From: Eutrigla gurnardus
Taxonomy: Eukaryota; Chordata; Actinopteri; Perciformes; Triglidae
Reading direction: 5' to 3'
NCBI GenBank assembly: GCA_963514095.1
Contig: OY741270.1
Coordinates: 28,791,058-28,855,057 of the forward strand
Length of the DNA: 64,000 nt
Shown: positions 1 through 13,300 of the stretch, in pieces
Numbering within the stretch: position 1 is the first letter of the stretch
How the letters are laid out: each line of letters begins with the position of its first letter
The notes under the pieces: model-generated
Database searches by the model: none
What the model was told of the DNA's origin: nothing
What the model saw: only the letters and a program-made list of their open reading frames with translations
Translations under genes and position numbers: made by a program

Positions 1-3000
1 AGCGCAGAAAGAAAGCGCTGGAACTACAGTAGATTACCGAGCCCTATATAGCATTCAGCTGGGCTGAACTGGCAGGCCAACCTCTGGAGTGTTTTTTTTT
101 ACAGTTTTGGTTTCACATTCACGACTCAATTAGTCAATATACGTCACATTAGGTGGATCATTTTTCTTATTCTGGTTGCACAACTATTAGTAATCACAAT
201 TTAGATACTTTGGGGATAAAATAAAAACCGGTTTTCTCTTCCAAACCTTTATTGAACGAGATTTAAAATCTCTTTTCCAAGAGAGACCTGGCCAAGAGGG
301 CAGCGTAACACAAACAAATACATTAAGGTTTCGCACAAACAAAACACACAATTAGAAGAAAGTTTTGGGATTTCATTGTTGAGGAATTATACACAGGAAC
401 GATTTCCAATACTTCCACATTCTAGGTCCTTTAGTAATGAGCCAGAGGCATCAAATTAAATCAATTTAATAAATTTGAAGTGTTTTTGGAGGGTGTTTTC
501 TTAATCAGCGGGCAAATTTAAGGCACTATTACAAAAACGGATGCTGTGGTCCTCCAATTAAGGTTTGTAGGATGATTCACGTGTTGCGTTCACAAACAGA
601 CGCCCGTTAAAATGACATTACATCTTGCATGACGTGTACTTAATAGGCCATGTTGGTGCTATGAATCCTTGTGTGAACTTGTAAGTCAGTTAAATTTATG
701 TAGCCCAAAATCACAGATATGCAGCATAACTTTTGATTGCATGTCTATACAATCTGTGAAAACCAGTATTTCTGCACAGTTGCATAAGAAGATGAGGCTG
801 CAATAATCAGTGTTTCCCCCGTCTTTATATATCCGCACCGCCGCTGCAGAATAACAAGCGCTGTCGCTTAAACATTTTCACACGATCATTAAAATCCTCT
901 TCTGCTCTCGTGTTTCACGGAGGGAGGCTCAGCCTCTCCACACAGACAGGAGCGGAGGAGAGGCGAGACAGGTGAAGACAGCGTTGTCAGTATCAGTTAC
1001 AAAAACAGCCTCTGTAGTGGATATTATTATGGGCTAGTATTTGTAGTATTAGATTAAAAAACTATTTTATAATTACATTCCAATTTGTTAAAATGTTGAC
1101 GACTTGGAAACACTTCCACAGAAACGTCTGTATCATTACTATATGAATTGGTCTTCATGGTGTTGGATCTCTCTTGGATCTGGTCTTGATTCAAACCAAA
1201 CTAGGTCTGGCCTCAGAAGGTCATGAGTAGGTCATGCCCCGCCATGCCTGCTTGACTTTTACTTACTGCAACAACTACCTCATGTGTGACCCGCAGCCTG
1301 CAGCTGTCTGTCTGACTGTTTGATGGTAAAACACTCCCTGTGTGTGTGTGAAGGCTGGAGCCAGTTCAACGCATTGTTACTTTTGCTATCAGCTATTTCA
1401 ACATAGATACAGACATCTACAAAATCAATCAATCCACATATGCTTTTTTAAAAAGCACTGTATCACAACTGAGACCTTACTGTTCCCCCAGTTGTTTAGT
1501 TTTTTTGACGCCGTGTTAGATAAAGCTATAATCTTTACGGCTTCTGACCTTGCAACCTCGGTTTGATAACTCCTACAAAGCCACTTTAGAAAGACTGCAA
1601 TACTGGTCAATGTTCAGCAGTCACGCAGGACCTTACAGCCCATTGGTGGCCCTCCGGGCTACAGGCGTAACAGCACACACACACAATGGGGAAAATCAAG
1701 ATCAGCGTGTTTTAAAAGTAAGAGTTATAAGAGGCACTGACCTCTGAAGCACCACAATTTGTCTGATAATCTGGGCCTAGAGCCAAGAGCTTAGCCTCAG
1801 TCCGGCCAGTGCAGACAGACAAATTCCCTTTCTGACTCTCTCATCTATTTATAAGCACAGCTTTGTTGTACCAACTGGAGACATGCAGACATGAACCATT
1901 TCTTCGGTGGCTTGTCCTCTAACATCTTCCAATAAAAGGTGCAAGGAGACTTTATTATCTATGTCGGACGTACAACAATATGTAATGATTGCAGTGGCTG
2001 CTCATGTACTTTGACCAATGGCCAGTTCAAAACCAGGCACTTAAAGTAGTGCTGATTACTAATTAATAAGTCTTAGCAGTGAGGGAATCCCTTTATGCAT
2101 GTTTATTTTAACCAACTGAAAAGATTACCATGTAAGCGTGTATGTTGCTAGGGTTATATACGAGTGATATAACGTCACAATATTGCCACATAGTATTTTG
2201 TGATGTGTGAATAAAAAAATAAAAAACTTAAGAAACCCCACAGGAGTGGCTGTTTTTTTAACACCTAACCCACTGTGTTTTGTACCTGATATATGAAGGT
2301 GCTTCATTGGTCATTTTTACTTTTTTCTTTTTTTTTTTAATAACTCAGACAGACATTAAAGGCAGCTACCATGGTTACCACACCTCTGTCCCCTTCTAAA
2401 AAAATAAACCAATATATTGACAGAAAAATGAGGCACTACTTTTTAACAACAAATCATTCAAAGTGCATTCTCTGAATCATAACATGAATCATTTAGTTTA
2501 TTTTGGCTGTTGGTCAGACAAATCAAGGATAAGCTCAGATAAAACTGCTAAAAGGCAGCACAAATAAATACCTGTGTAGTGTTTGTGTCTACCTGCCCAT
2601 GGGTTGCAAGGTATAAAAAAAAAAGATGGATGGTAACACAATATGATGCAAAGCCTTTCTTCTCTTTGTGTGAGACCAATGTAAAAGCAGATCTTGTGGA
2701 GGATGAACCTGCCATAGCAACGAGCATCCTCGCAGACCGCAGCGGAAGGTGGGGGCGCTCTCCCACCAGAACAGACGCAGCGTGTCCTCAGGTAACCCGA
2801 ATCCCAATTCATGTTTATGCACCTCCATTGAAATCTCACCAGGAAAAAAGCCTGTCAGCTGCCTCGAGCTGCCCGGTTTATAATCGTATAATAACGCCAA
2901 ACATATCCGTGCAAACAAGCAGCTTGGATGCAAATGAAAGGATTTGTGCTTGAAATAATGAATAATAAGCGGTGTTTAAACTGTGTTGTCACCTTGAATC

Positions 3001-3178
3001 ACCCCACCATCTTCCTAAAAAAAAAAAAAAAAAAGCAGCCTCTAAACAACGCCAATAATGACTTCCTATTTGGCGCTAATATCATTAGCGTTAATTAGCA
3101 GCTTTATTTGCGGATGGTCTACGTCACGAACGTAAACATGTAGTTAACTATACAGTAACAAACAAACATGAACCTTAC
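1..3178. other. Non-coding sequence, probably upstream-gene intron
   Basis: I find no convincing coding exon here on either strand. The stretch is AT-rich with short homopolymers. If the exon at 3179-3263 is the first exon of letm1 on the minus strand, this is its first intron, possibly with a second exon that I could not recognise. Two splice-like spots were seen on the plus strand: a GC-rich patch ending in a GTGAAG donor near 970, and another ending in CAG/GTAACC near 2791. Neither encodes a recognisable peptide. Confidence 0.5.
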
Positions 3179-3263
3179 CTTTACGATTCCTGAATTCACT
3201 CTTTAACGACCTGGACGTTTTCATCAGAGGTGCCCGGGACCTCGTAAACAGGATTAAGGCCAT
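3179..3263 (-). CDS. letm1: Putative first coding exon of LETM1-like mitochondrial protein (partial)
   Basis: Read on the minus strand, an ATG at 3263 opens 28 codons that run without a stop into a strong splice donor (AAAG/GTAAGG at 3179/3178), leaving phase 1. The peptide begins MALILFTRSRAPLMK and is rich in Arg, Ser and hydrophobic residues with one acidic residue, as expected of a mitochondrial targeting presequence. LETM1 is an inner-membrane protein of mitochondrial cation (K+/H+ or Ca2+/H+) exchange, and its human protein starts with a similar short hydrophobic-plus-Arg stretch. In human, LETM1 lies head-to-head with NSD2; the same divergent arrangement is seen here, with nsd2 exon 1 about 1.9 kb away. 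No later exon was recognised, so identity rests on the start peptide, the splice donor and gene order. It could be an unrelated short ORF. Confidence 0.5.
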
Positions 3264-3620
3264 GCGGAAGCCTTTTTTCCCCCCTTTCAACTGCCGTTTA
3301 ACTGTTAATACAGTAAGTTAGAAGCTAGCCCCCGTTAGCTAGCCACTGCTAAATTCAAGGCGTACGAAGCGAAACGAAAACCGCTAACGTAGTACGCGGA
3401 AATACGTAAAAAATAATCAGCTGTTAAGAAGCTACGACGAATGTATAACTGTATATCGGAAAATTTAGCTCCATGTCATGCCCTTCCCTTCTACGTAGAT
3501 GACAGTTAACCGGGAACCAGGCTGCCAAGTGACGTCAAACCTGTGTGTTTGTTAAGCAGCTTGGAGAGGTGCGTTTGAAGACCAAACTTCCGGTGTGTAT
3601 GTAAAATAAAAGCCCCTGTT
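3264..3620 (-). promoter_or_regulatory. Candidate promoter of the minus-strand (letm1-like) gene
   Basis: The region upstream of the putative minus-strand start is richer in CpG than its surroundings. It holds a perfect CRE palindrome (TGACGTCA, 3532-3539) and an ETS-type site (CTTCCGGT, about 3587-3594), both common in TATA-less housekeeping promoters. No TATA box is seen. The promoter role is inferred from these motifs and from position. Confidence 0.4.
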
Positions 3621-5030
3621 TCCGGGTAGGAGTTCGTAAAGTAAATCCAATGTATGCATTGATTAATGGAAAAGGGGGAGTATATTATCGAATTGTGTTG
3701 AAACCTAATACAACATTTCCCCCACATCATAAACACATCACATGAATATAGGTATTATGGCCAACTCTTGAGTTATTTTGTCAAACACCTAGTTCTAGTG
3801 TGTTCTTGTCAATGGACCATTGAAAAAAACAAGATTCTTACGTTGAGAATGCATGTATTGGTGTCTTTATAGCTGTCTTGTGCAAATTACTATTTAATAT
3901 ATATTTAAAGGCAGGTAGTAATGGAGATGACCACATGATTCATCATTGTCACTCAGAGCGGTTAATATTGCATCTGGGTGTGTGGCTTTTATTTTGAAAG
4001 GCAAACAGGTTGGCAGGAAGTGGGTTGTATTTTTTTCAGTTGGCTTCTGGTTTCACGCCCCTTAGCGTCCACTGTTGGCACTGCAGCTTGGATTACTGTA
4101 GGCCTACTGTATTTATGTGGATACAGGAATAAGCAGGCTTTTATTCACTTTTCTTTTAATGAACGCCAGTGTGTAACATTTTTTGAGCATTCAAACAACA
4201 AATTACATATTTCTGGCCATTTGCCTTAATGTTCAGTGCGAACAATAATTAAAAAGATTAAACAATAAAGCACATAATTACATAAATAAAAATATATAAT
4301 AAATGGAAAAAGACACTGCATATACATATGCAGCCATATATACACACCATATTATAATAATATGTACAATTTCACATAGTCCAACAATGTTGATTGATTT
4401 TAAAGGTCACAGTGAAATCTGACATCATAAATATGAAGTTTACCCAAATAACTGTATTTTGTATGTATTTATTCCAGCAAAATGAGGATAGAGTGTCTGT
4501 AAAAACAAACAAACAAAAAAAAAGATACATAGTTTTTACAGAAATGCTTCTTTCTAAAGTATATTCTTTCTATATGCTATAATCCTAAAACTCTATGTAT
4601 ACCCTTCCCTCAGTATGAGATTATTCAGAAAATAAATACATAAAAAAGACAATTATTTGGGGGGGCTTGGGAAACAATTTAGGGTAGCTCCAGCCCCCCT
4701 AAAATAGGCCTAAAAATGTCACATATAATGACTTTTCTTTCTCTAAAGACTTTCTTCGTCAGCCTACTAACATTTTTATTGTATTCGTTTTTTTAATGTT
4801 ATTAAAATTAAGTGGAGAAACATATTTCACCTTTTTATCTACCTGTATGATGTTGTAGTTTTGCAAAGGCATTACACAATATGCATGACGACACACATGA
4901 CAATAGTCGTCATAGCCATAGATTAACTATAGTAGCGATAAATAACATTGTAAGCGCGACGCGAACGGTGTGATGAAAAGTCGTGAAAACGATGCGATAG
5001 AGGACAGAGGACACACCGGGGTCAGCTACT
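3621..5030. other. AT-rich intergenic spacer between divergent promoters
   Basis: No coding potential or known repeat was recognised. The stretch contains short AT-rich runs, for example around 4240-4320. It separates the putative minus-strand promoter from nsd2 exon 1. Confidence 0.5.
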
Positions 5031-5079
5031 TCCTACGGTTGGGTTTTTTTTTTTTTTTTTGAAAGGACCGGTTGGAGCC

Positions 5080-5244
5080 GCTACGCTCTCGACCAATCGG
5101 AAGTGAGTATTTTTCGCGCTGGTTGGCCGGAGAGTTTGAGTTTCCCGCAAGCTTTTGATTCGACTTGAATGAAATCCTCCGCTGTGTACAGGATGAATAC
5201 GGACTTATCTCCCCTCTAAACGATCCCGGGAGGAGACACAACAG
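5080..5244 (+). other. nsd2: nsd2 promoter and non-coding exon 1 (approximate 5' end)
   Basis: A CCAAT box in the context CGACCAATCGG lies near 5089-5099 in a CpG-rich stretch. Downstream is a plausible first exon that ends GACACAACAG and is followed by the donor GTAACG at 5245. Joined to the acceptor at 6725/6726 it would form the 5' untranslated region of nsd2. There is no in-frame ATG that would extend the protein. The transcription start is not visible, so the left limit is a guess. Confidence 0.5.
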
Positions 5245-6725
5245 GTAACGACAAAGAAGCTGTCTTTCGTGTTGTTGTCAACCGGCGGGATATTAGCCGG
5301 CGTGAGGTTTTTTTTACACTTACACTTGTTCTCCCTGGCCATCCATTTTAGCGAAAGGGAGAGAGACCTGCTAGCTAGCGAGAGAGGACCCGCTAACGTT
5401 AGCTTGCTGTGCTAGCTAGCAAGCTAACGCTTCAATGGTATGCTACCTAGCTTTGGCTAGCACGGTTAGCTTTTTTTTAAACGAGCTGTCATGGCGCCTA
5501 CAAATCGAGTATATCAGCGAAACGATGGCGAAACAGTGTAAATGCACAACCGCTAACGCCCCAGCCGTAACACGCACCCGTTTTATTTCTTTATTCGCGT
5601 ATTTGCTTTGATCCGGGGTTACGGTACGATAACCGCAACTTAAGCTATAGCTTCTGGGGTGGCGGCTTTGACTATTTGCTGGAATGCGGCGTAATGGCTG
5701 ACTGTAGCGATGACAGAGATGCGGGGTTACGTGTATGAATGGGAGAAGAAAAATGCTTGTCCGCCGGTCCGTAGCTGGCTCTCCATGAGATCCCCCCACA
5801 CACATTGTGCCTTTTTTTGAGTCACAGATTATAGACGGATCCCCCCTTTTTAGCGTATGACACAAACGTGAGGTTGGCATCTTAACGTCGGACAGTGGAA
5901 CGATTTAAAACGTTACTGGTTAACGACTGAGCTGGCGTTAACGTCGCCGTGACGTCAATTAGACTCGCAACGTTAACACGTTTAGCTTCCAACCGAAGCT
6001 CGATACATTCGGCTCCATCAATTACTCGCACTCCAGCTCAAAGTAAAGCGTTACTTCGACTTGTCAGCTGCTTCCATTTCCGCGGCTTTTCTAGCCGGTG
6101 ATGCGGCGGTTACGCTGCACGGCTAGCCACCCACTCATTGGGCATTCGCTGCATGCGGTTAGGGAGCCTCCAGCTACCCTTCTTTGCATTTCTCCCTACT
6201 GCTTTGCCACAAGACTGCAGCTAGGAGCTAGCTAGTCCCCCCTTTTTTTCTTCTTCTTTTTCCAGGAGAAAAAAACTACTTAAACTGTCGCGGGTAAGAG
6301 GCATTTTTCCACCCGCCCCCCTTTTTTTTTGCTTTTGTTCGTATGCATGGGATGCAATCTAGGAAACTGGTAGTGATCAACGTGTATTAGGTGTGGGATT
6401 TCATTGAGGCATTAGTATTCATGTGCAAGAGAGAGAGAGAGAGAGAGAGAGAGTGCTTCCGACTAAAAGCATCCAGAAACTACGCGGCGAGAACATTCGG
6501 TGACAGGTGCAGTTTTCTCCGTCGCCTCCAAGCTTCTCCGTTCATGCTCCGCTGGGGACAAGAGTGCCATTTTGTTAAAAAATAATATATACGGTTATGT
6601 TCAAAGGGATTCATATCCAATGAATGTCCTTTTTTGCAAATTGTCAGAATGATGAGCAGCATGTTTTTTGTGTGTGTTTCTGGTGGAACCTGTGGAATAA
6701 GAAGTTTCTGTTCCTGTCCCGTTCA
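5245..6725 (+). other. nsd2: nsd2 first intron, CpG-rich 5' part
   Basis: This is the intron between the non-coding exon and the first coding exon. Its 5' half is CpG-rich and packed with GCTAGC/GCTAACG/GTTAGC words; AGCTTGCT and AGCAAGCT around 5401-5425 form a small hairpin. A (GA)n microsatellite lies at about 6428-6453. The acceptor is pyrimidine-rich and ends GTTCAG at 6725. Confidence 0.5.
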
Positions 6726-7360
6726 GCTTGGTGAGCCTGGAGGGGGGCCTAGATGGGATGGACAGCAAAGGTAGCTCCCTGCCTTCCATGCCCGAACCGG
6801 CCAACCCCATCAGCATGAAGCAGCCGCCCGAGTCCCTCGGCGTACGGAAAGGCGGGGGGGACATGAGCAGTGACCCCGCTCTGCTAATGATGGACAAGGC
6901 TGCTGCCCAGCTGGCCGCCACACTACAAGACGGAGTCCTTCAGAAGATGGCTGGCCACAGTCACAACAACCACAGCCACGAGAGGCTCAAAGACCTCACC
7001 TCCCGTGTGCTGAATGGGGACCAAGACGCGCTGCCTAAGCTTTGTGCTCCGGAGCCGGCTATGCTTAAGGGCACGGAAGCCCCAGTTGCAAATGGCACCC
7101 ATCAGCATAATTGCACTCCTCACGCTGAACATGAATTGAAGGTGACAATACCCCAGGTGGTCAAACAACCATCGTTTGAGCCATGCTGTGCCAACGGGAC
7201 CAGTTTGGCCACCGAAGATACTATATCTGGGTCGGAGATGAAACAGGACTTGAAGAAAAGGAGGGGTGGACCTCACAAACCAAACCTCAGCTCCTCTGCC
7301 ATTCCCATGGAGCGACATGACCACACCAATGCTGTAGTGGGAACTGGAGCAGCTGACAAG
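6726..7360 (+). CDS. nsd2: nsd2 exon 2: start codon and N-terminal region
   Basis: The exon begins after the acceptor at 6725. The first ATG in frame is at 6758 (MDSKGSSLPSMPE); upstream in-frame triplets of the exon are TTG and GTG only, so 6758 is taken as the start. The 201 residues include ISMKQPPESLG, then LQDGVLQKMAGH and LKDLTSRVLNGD, which align with the N terminus of mammalian NSD2 (MKQAPEILG, LQEGVMQKFNGH, LKDLTSRVFNGE). His-rich insertions (HSHNNHSHE) look lineage-specific. No known fold is seen. The exon ends in phase 0 at a weak donor. Confidence 0.85.
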
Positions 7361-10300
7361 GTTGTTCTTTAATTCCTCCTTTTTAAGAAGCAACGGAAGA
7401 ATGCTTTTAAACGAGAACTTCTGTTTGTCTGTAGCAAATATATAAACTGCAATATCTCTAATGCTGGTTTAACGGCAAACATTAACCCAGAAGTGTGTAG
7501 TTATGCTGACAAAAGTATCATATGACCAAGGCCTCAAAAGGACAGCTAAAAATACAGTGAGTTTTGACTGGCAGAGATATGTTGGTTTGATTAGTGGTCA
7601 TTCATATTTTTGCCCTCAGACCATATGGAAATGAATACAATATAATATAAAGTAAATACAAGTGGGACATTTATGGAACATTTCAAGGCTTTAAAAACAA
7701 ATGCACAGCTGCAGAGACTCAATGTATTGTATGTTTATAAATGTTTGCCAATACTATGCATGTAATATTGGTAGTGATGCATATGTGTCTGTAATAGTCT
7801 GTCAGAACATACTTGAGTTTTAGAAAGGAAAAGCTATTGAACCTTGATTAGTTTCTATTTGTATTAACTGATTCTTCTCTCTCTTCTCTAGCCTGAGTTG
7901 GCGGTGGAGGATACAGGAGGCTCCCCTGTACAGATCCGTTTTTCTGTTGGGGATCTGGTTTGGACCAAGGTGTCGGGATACCCCTGGTGGCCTTGCATGG
8001 TGACCACAGACCCGGAATTCAACAATCACATAAAACCAAAACAGAAAGGTGAGACACCGTCTCTTATCATCTGTGTCAATTCAACAAGTTAGGGGCCAGT
8101 GTTAAAAAAAAAGTTCTATCTCCTCTAACCATTTTTACATAATCATATTGTTTCCTCTTTTTTTTTTTTAGCAGTCACCAGCAGGTTAGGCCTCCTTTTC
8201 CATGTGCAGTATTTTGGAGATTCCCCAGAGAGAGGCTACATCTTTGAGAAGAACATGGTGTCCTTCACTGGGGAGGATCAATACCAGGAGCTGAGCCAGG
8301 GCAAACAGCTGGCCTCCCGTGTCATCCGCAAAAAGGTGAATCCGCTTTTTCTCCTGCTTGTAGAGGATGTGGTGCGCTTTAGAAAGATTTGGCTCTGAAG
8401 CCTTGCAACATGAAACATTGCACTTCCTAAATGTTTTATACAAAGTTCTCTCTGATCAGAGTTGAAGTCGTTTTTCTCATGTATCTTGTTTTGAAATATT
8501 GCTTGTCAATGGCTCGTATAACATTGCTATTGTCTCCTCACAGAGGGCTCCCTCCGTGCCCCGTAAACTCCAGGCTCAGTGGAATATGGGCGTCATTCAG
8601 GCCAAGGAGGCCTTCAGCATGTCACTGGATGAGCGCATGGTGAACTTTGCATTTCTGTATGATGACAACGGGCCTCATTTGAACCCCTCCATCCTGGAGA
8701 AATTGAAGCCTGAACTGAGCAACGAAATGCACCAGGAAACAGTGTGTAGACTTAGCCCAGATCCCCCCTCCCCACTGGTGGGCCCCACTGACGACCCCGT
8801 AGCCGCCCCTCAGTCCCAAGACAGCACTTCAACAGGGAAAAAGACACAAGCACCCAGAAAAAAACCCAACTCGGGAGAATGGCGAAGAAGGGGCAAAGGA
8901 CATCTAAATAATTTCCTGCCGACAAAGCAATCGAAAGACGCGGTTTCTTCCAAAGAAATGCTGCTTCCGCAGCTGGCCTCACAGGTTAGGACCACTCACT
9001 AAAGTGTTTTTATCAGGGGGGAGCCTTGCGTCGAGCAGGGAAATGGATGAACTTTAATATTAGACTTACTTGACTTAGAAGTTTCGAAAAGGTCTGAAAT
9101 CAGAAAAAATGTAAGGTGGAAATAAAGCACAGGAAAAAGCTTTTCAGCTCAGTATAACCCCGGCACATATACTGTGGTCGTATTGTGTCTGCCTAAGAAA
9201 GCTATTGCCTATTTTAGATGGGGTCATTTCACACTTTTGGTTGTTTTCTTTACAGGATCCCACCACTTCTGCACCAGCTCTACAAGCTGAATCGGTAATA
9301 CCTCAGAGGAAAAAGAGGAGACCCAGACAGGCTCAGTCTCCCTCGAAGACCGTGAGGAGAAGGAAAAAAGCTTCAACGGACATCATTTCTGACCCCGTAA
9401 AGAAAAGGAAATCAAAGCTGGTTTCTTCGACAGACGATATCTCGGAAACAGTCTCACTTCCTGTTTCAGTTCCAGGTTGGTAGAAAGTTTAAACTTGGTC
9501 TGGGTCAGTTAAATCTGGCTGGTATGTGTTTACCAGAGCTGCGGAATCTCCCGCTTTAAATTTGCCACATGTGGCTAATTAAGTAGTGAAGTGGTTGGGT
9601 TATTGTGGAATTTCTCTTAATGTGACCCGTATATTTTAGAGTTTCCCCTCCAGATTGTTTAAATTGGGTACATTCTTGTTGCGAGAAAAAACAAGTTGGT
9701 AGTTTATCCTTTATAGCGCTGAGGTTTAGAAATGCAGAGAATCTATACAAAATCCTGACAGCTTTTAAATCCAGCCATCGAGCTACTCTAAAAGCTTCCT
9801 GAAATTGCCCAGTTTCGTCAGCATTTCCCATCCATTAACGGCAGATAAATCGGGGAGTTTAACCTTTTTGACATTTTTGTTGTTGTTTTTTTAGTCAAGA
9901 GGCAACGAAAGATGAAGCCTAAAGTGGTTCCGACAGACACGACGGCGGACAAAAGTCAGCCGCCTAAAAAGAGACGTAAAACAAGCAAAGATGCTGAAAC
10001 ACAGGTGAGGTTTCCCTCTGATGCAATATTATTTCAGACTCATAACTGCAAACGTCTTTGTAAACTAATACCTCATGTGTTTATCACATCTGCAAACCTA
10101 CCAGGCCACGACGTCAGAAGGAACGGAGAAAAAGCAGAGGAGGAGGAAGAAAACCGACAAAGACGTAACGGAAACCAAGAAGAGACGGACGAAGTCAAAA
10201 GCTCTCCTCGCTGGTAAGAACATCATGTTAGTCTGTATCGAAGAACAACATTTCTTCAGAATGTATTCTGCTCTTATTACGGCTCCGCAGTTCTTGGTTG

Positions 10301-13300
10301 TCATTGTCCAAACACTTTTTAACAGAAGACCAAGATGCAGAGAAACCAAAGCGTCGGAGGAAGAGGAAGCAGGATGGAGAGAATCAGAGTTCACCGTCCA
10401 AGGCAAAGAGAAGGCGAACCACCCCATGTCTTGATCCTGAGGTGAGGGAGGAATAACCTCAGATTAGTCTGATATTTACTACTAAATAGTCTGATATTTA
10501 CTACTAAATACTATTAAATTGTTGGTTCGCCGTTTGATTCTGCTAAACAGAGTTTTTAAGATTAAGCCTGTCGGTGCAAGTTGGTGGTATTGATTTAATT
10601 ACTTATGCTTATTATCAGTGGTACAAGTCAGCTTCAGTAATCTTTCAAGACATTCATTTGATTTTAAAGAGAACTGGATAATTTTTAACTTCATGAGCAG
10701 GACTCAGATTGGCGGTTTTAATCGTAAATTAATTTATCGCTCAAATCTGTTGGAAATACTTTGACTTTAGTTGTTGGAGTGACTGTATGTAATCCTTATG
10801 AATCAGTATTGCCTGATTTAAAAATTGACCACATGACGTTTGCCACAGGGCTCCGGGAGCGAAGGACGTCCTGATTCTCCGAGTGACAGCTTAGACGGGA
10901 TAAAGAAGGGCGAACGGAAGAAGGAGTTTGTCTGCCAGGTCGGTCTGCCTCTTCAGTTTTTTACATAATTTTTATTTAAATGTTTCTGAATACAAAAAAA
11001 ACAAAAAAGTATGGATCACACAACCCTGCATTCTTGTATAATTATCTGTGGAATATGGACATATTTTCAGTTGAGGTGTTTTTTTTCTCCTCCAGACGTG
11101 TGAGCAGGCCGGTGAGGACCTAGTGCCCTGTGAAGGCCAATGTTGTGGGATGTTTCATCTCCACTGTCTGGGTCCGTCATTAAAACCTGATGAGAAGCTG
11201 CTGTGTCAGGAGTGCAGCACAGGTGAGGAGGTCACATTTTGTCCAGGCTAACAACTTCTCTCTATCCCTTATTTCCTCTGATTAAGTAGCAACTTAGGGA
11301 TCATCATTTTTATTATTATTATTATTATTATGACTGTTAGCTGACCCTCCTTAACTGATCATAAACCACAGCATGCATGCAAGGCACTAACAGCAACACA
11401 ATGCTCAGACACATTAAACTCATCATTTACCAGCAGCTGCAATGTATGCAACAAAAAAACAAACGGACGTCTGAGTCCTCAGTTCACCTGTACGGTAGCG
11501 TTAGCAGCCACGATGTAGACACATGCAGCAACTTTCCCAGTAAGGTCCAACCGTTTAAAATCTTATTACATCCCATCACTAGTGGTGAATAATATCTTCT
11601 TGTTTTTTGTCTCGTCTACGACTGATTTACTCAATGAAATTTCAAAATCCGAAAGAAAACATTTGCCCTAATTTGGCTTTCTCTGACCAATTAGCAAAAC
11701 CACAAGGTTTCAATTTAGCTGTTCCGCTTACAATTATGAGTGAGATACGTTTTTGTTATTGTAGAAGAGAACATGTCAGCATTGTGTTATGAGTTATCGC
11801 TTAATGCCATGTTGGTGGTAGCTGTATCAGTAAAGGGGTTTTTCCTCCTCGTTTCTCCTCTCAGGAATTCACTCGTGTTTCAGCTGTAAGCAGTCGGAGG
11901 GCACTGTGCGGCGCTGCCATGTCCAACACTGCGGGAAGTTTTACCACGAGGCCTGCATCCGCCTCAACCCCCTCACCGTGTTCGACAACAAGGGCTTCCG
12001 CTGTCCGCTCCACACCTGCCTGAGCTGCCACTACTGCTGTCGCACCAAGCAGAAGTCCAGCAAAGGTGAGCCTCTGCAACACTCTTTCACTGTCCTTACC
12101 TTTAGAGGTACTTTTAGTTCAAGCCTGGGTTCCCTTAAGAATACGGCGTTTCATATTTCTATCATTCTATGTAGACAGTTGTGATTAAATTGTTCATTTC
12201 TGGTGGACTAAATGTCGTACTAACTGTTGGAATTGTTTTGTGGCTTTTCAAAGCTGTGTGGGATGACATTTCTGAGTCAGCATTGAAAGGAAACGCATCA
12301 TCCTTATCAGTCAGCAACATCCTGACATTAAAAGAGTTTCAGAATAGATATGTGAAGTATCAAAACAAAGGGAGGGCATTTTTATAGTGTTAAATGTCCA
12401 GAAACGTAGAAAAAATTCCCAAATGACGTATGTCATTTGAACCTCACAATTGCAAGCGTGACATTTAAAGGTTAAAAAAACGAGCTGAATGTACATGAAA
12501 AAGAATATTACATAAATGAATGTCGTGAAAATGAATGCAAGGCTCTGATGAACTGAATAACATAATTAACCTAGTTTTCTAGACTTTTCTTCACTTGTTC
12601 TTCCGAGTGTAAAGCTGGTGTCTCTCTCCCTCCGTATCGTAGGTAGGTTGATGCGTTGCCTGCGATGCCCCGTGGCGTACCACGTCGGCGACCTGTGTGT
12701 GGCCGCGGGCAGCGAGATGATCACCAACACCGCCATCATCTGCACCAACCACTTCCACGCCAAGAAGGGCTACAGCCACCACAGTCACGTCAACGTCAGC
12801 TGGTGCTTCGTCTGCTCCAAAGGTTCGCCCCACCTCTCCTACCGCTCTGTTTGAACATAAGCATCTTCGATTGCTGTTATTGAAATGTTGCTGGGTTGAT
12901 TGCTAATGAAAAGGAATTCAGTTCACAACCAGACCTCCTCACTTGTTTACTTTGAACAAGGACTAGAGCAATCTGACTTGTGTGTCTATATGTTAGGTGG
13001 TTTTTATTTAAGGGGAAATAATGTGATTTTATAGCTCTGGAGAGACTAGATGGAAGTGTTGTCTCGAAATAATTAGTATCTCCTCCATCTTTGAGTAAGG
13101 AAATCGTTTTGGCAACCAAACCAACTGAACCGGAGTTGCACCTGGGGCCGGTGTAGAGCTGTCAGTCACATAGTGCTACTGAAAGTCAGAGGAAAAGCTC
13201 AACTAACAACAGTTATTTTCACTTTAAACTAGTGGTACCGGTACCAACATGTGTTTCGGTACTTTTCGATACTTTTTCAAATAAAAAGTGAACGCAAAAA

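Larger units (their letters stand above)
7361..12642 (+). other. nsd2: nsd2 introns longer than 300 bases, no features
   Basis: The introns at 7361-7891, 9476-9894, 10442-10848, 11223-11864 and 12066-12642 contain no recognisable gene or transposon apart from an (ATT)n tract near 11308-11330. The same holds for the later introns at 15787-16223 (with a short ATT run near 15830), 16772-17241 and 18439-18900. Confidence 0.5.

Noticed and set aside
2579..2953. Overlapping ORFs of about 110-124 codons on both strands
   Set aside because: No family resemblance, no consistent splice sites on both sides, and reading frames open on both strands at once suggest chance.
6728..6757. Upstream in-frame TTG/GTG start for nsd2
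   Set aside because: Nuclear genes of animals rarely use them, and an ATG follows at 6758 in the same exon.
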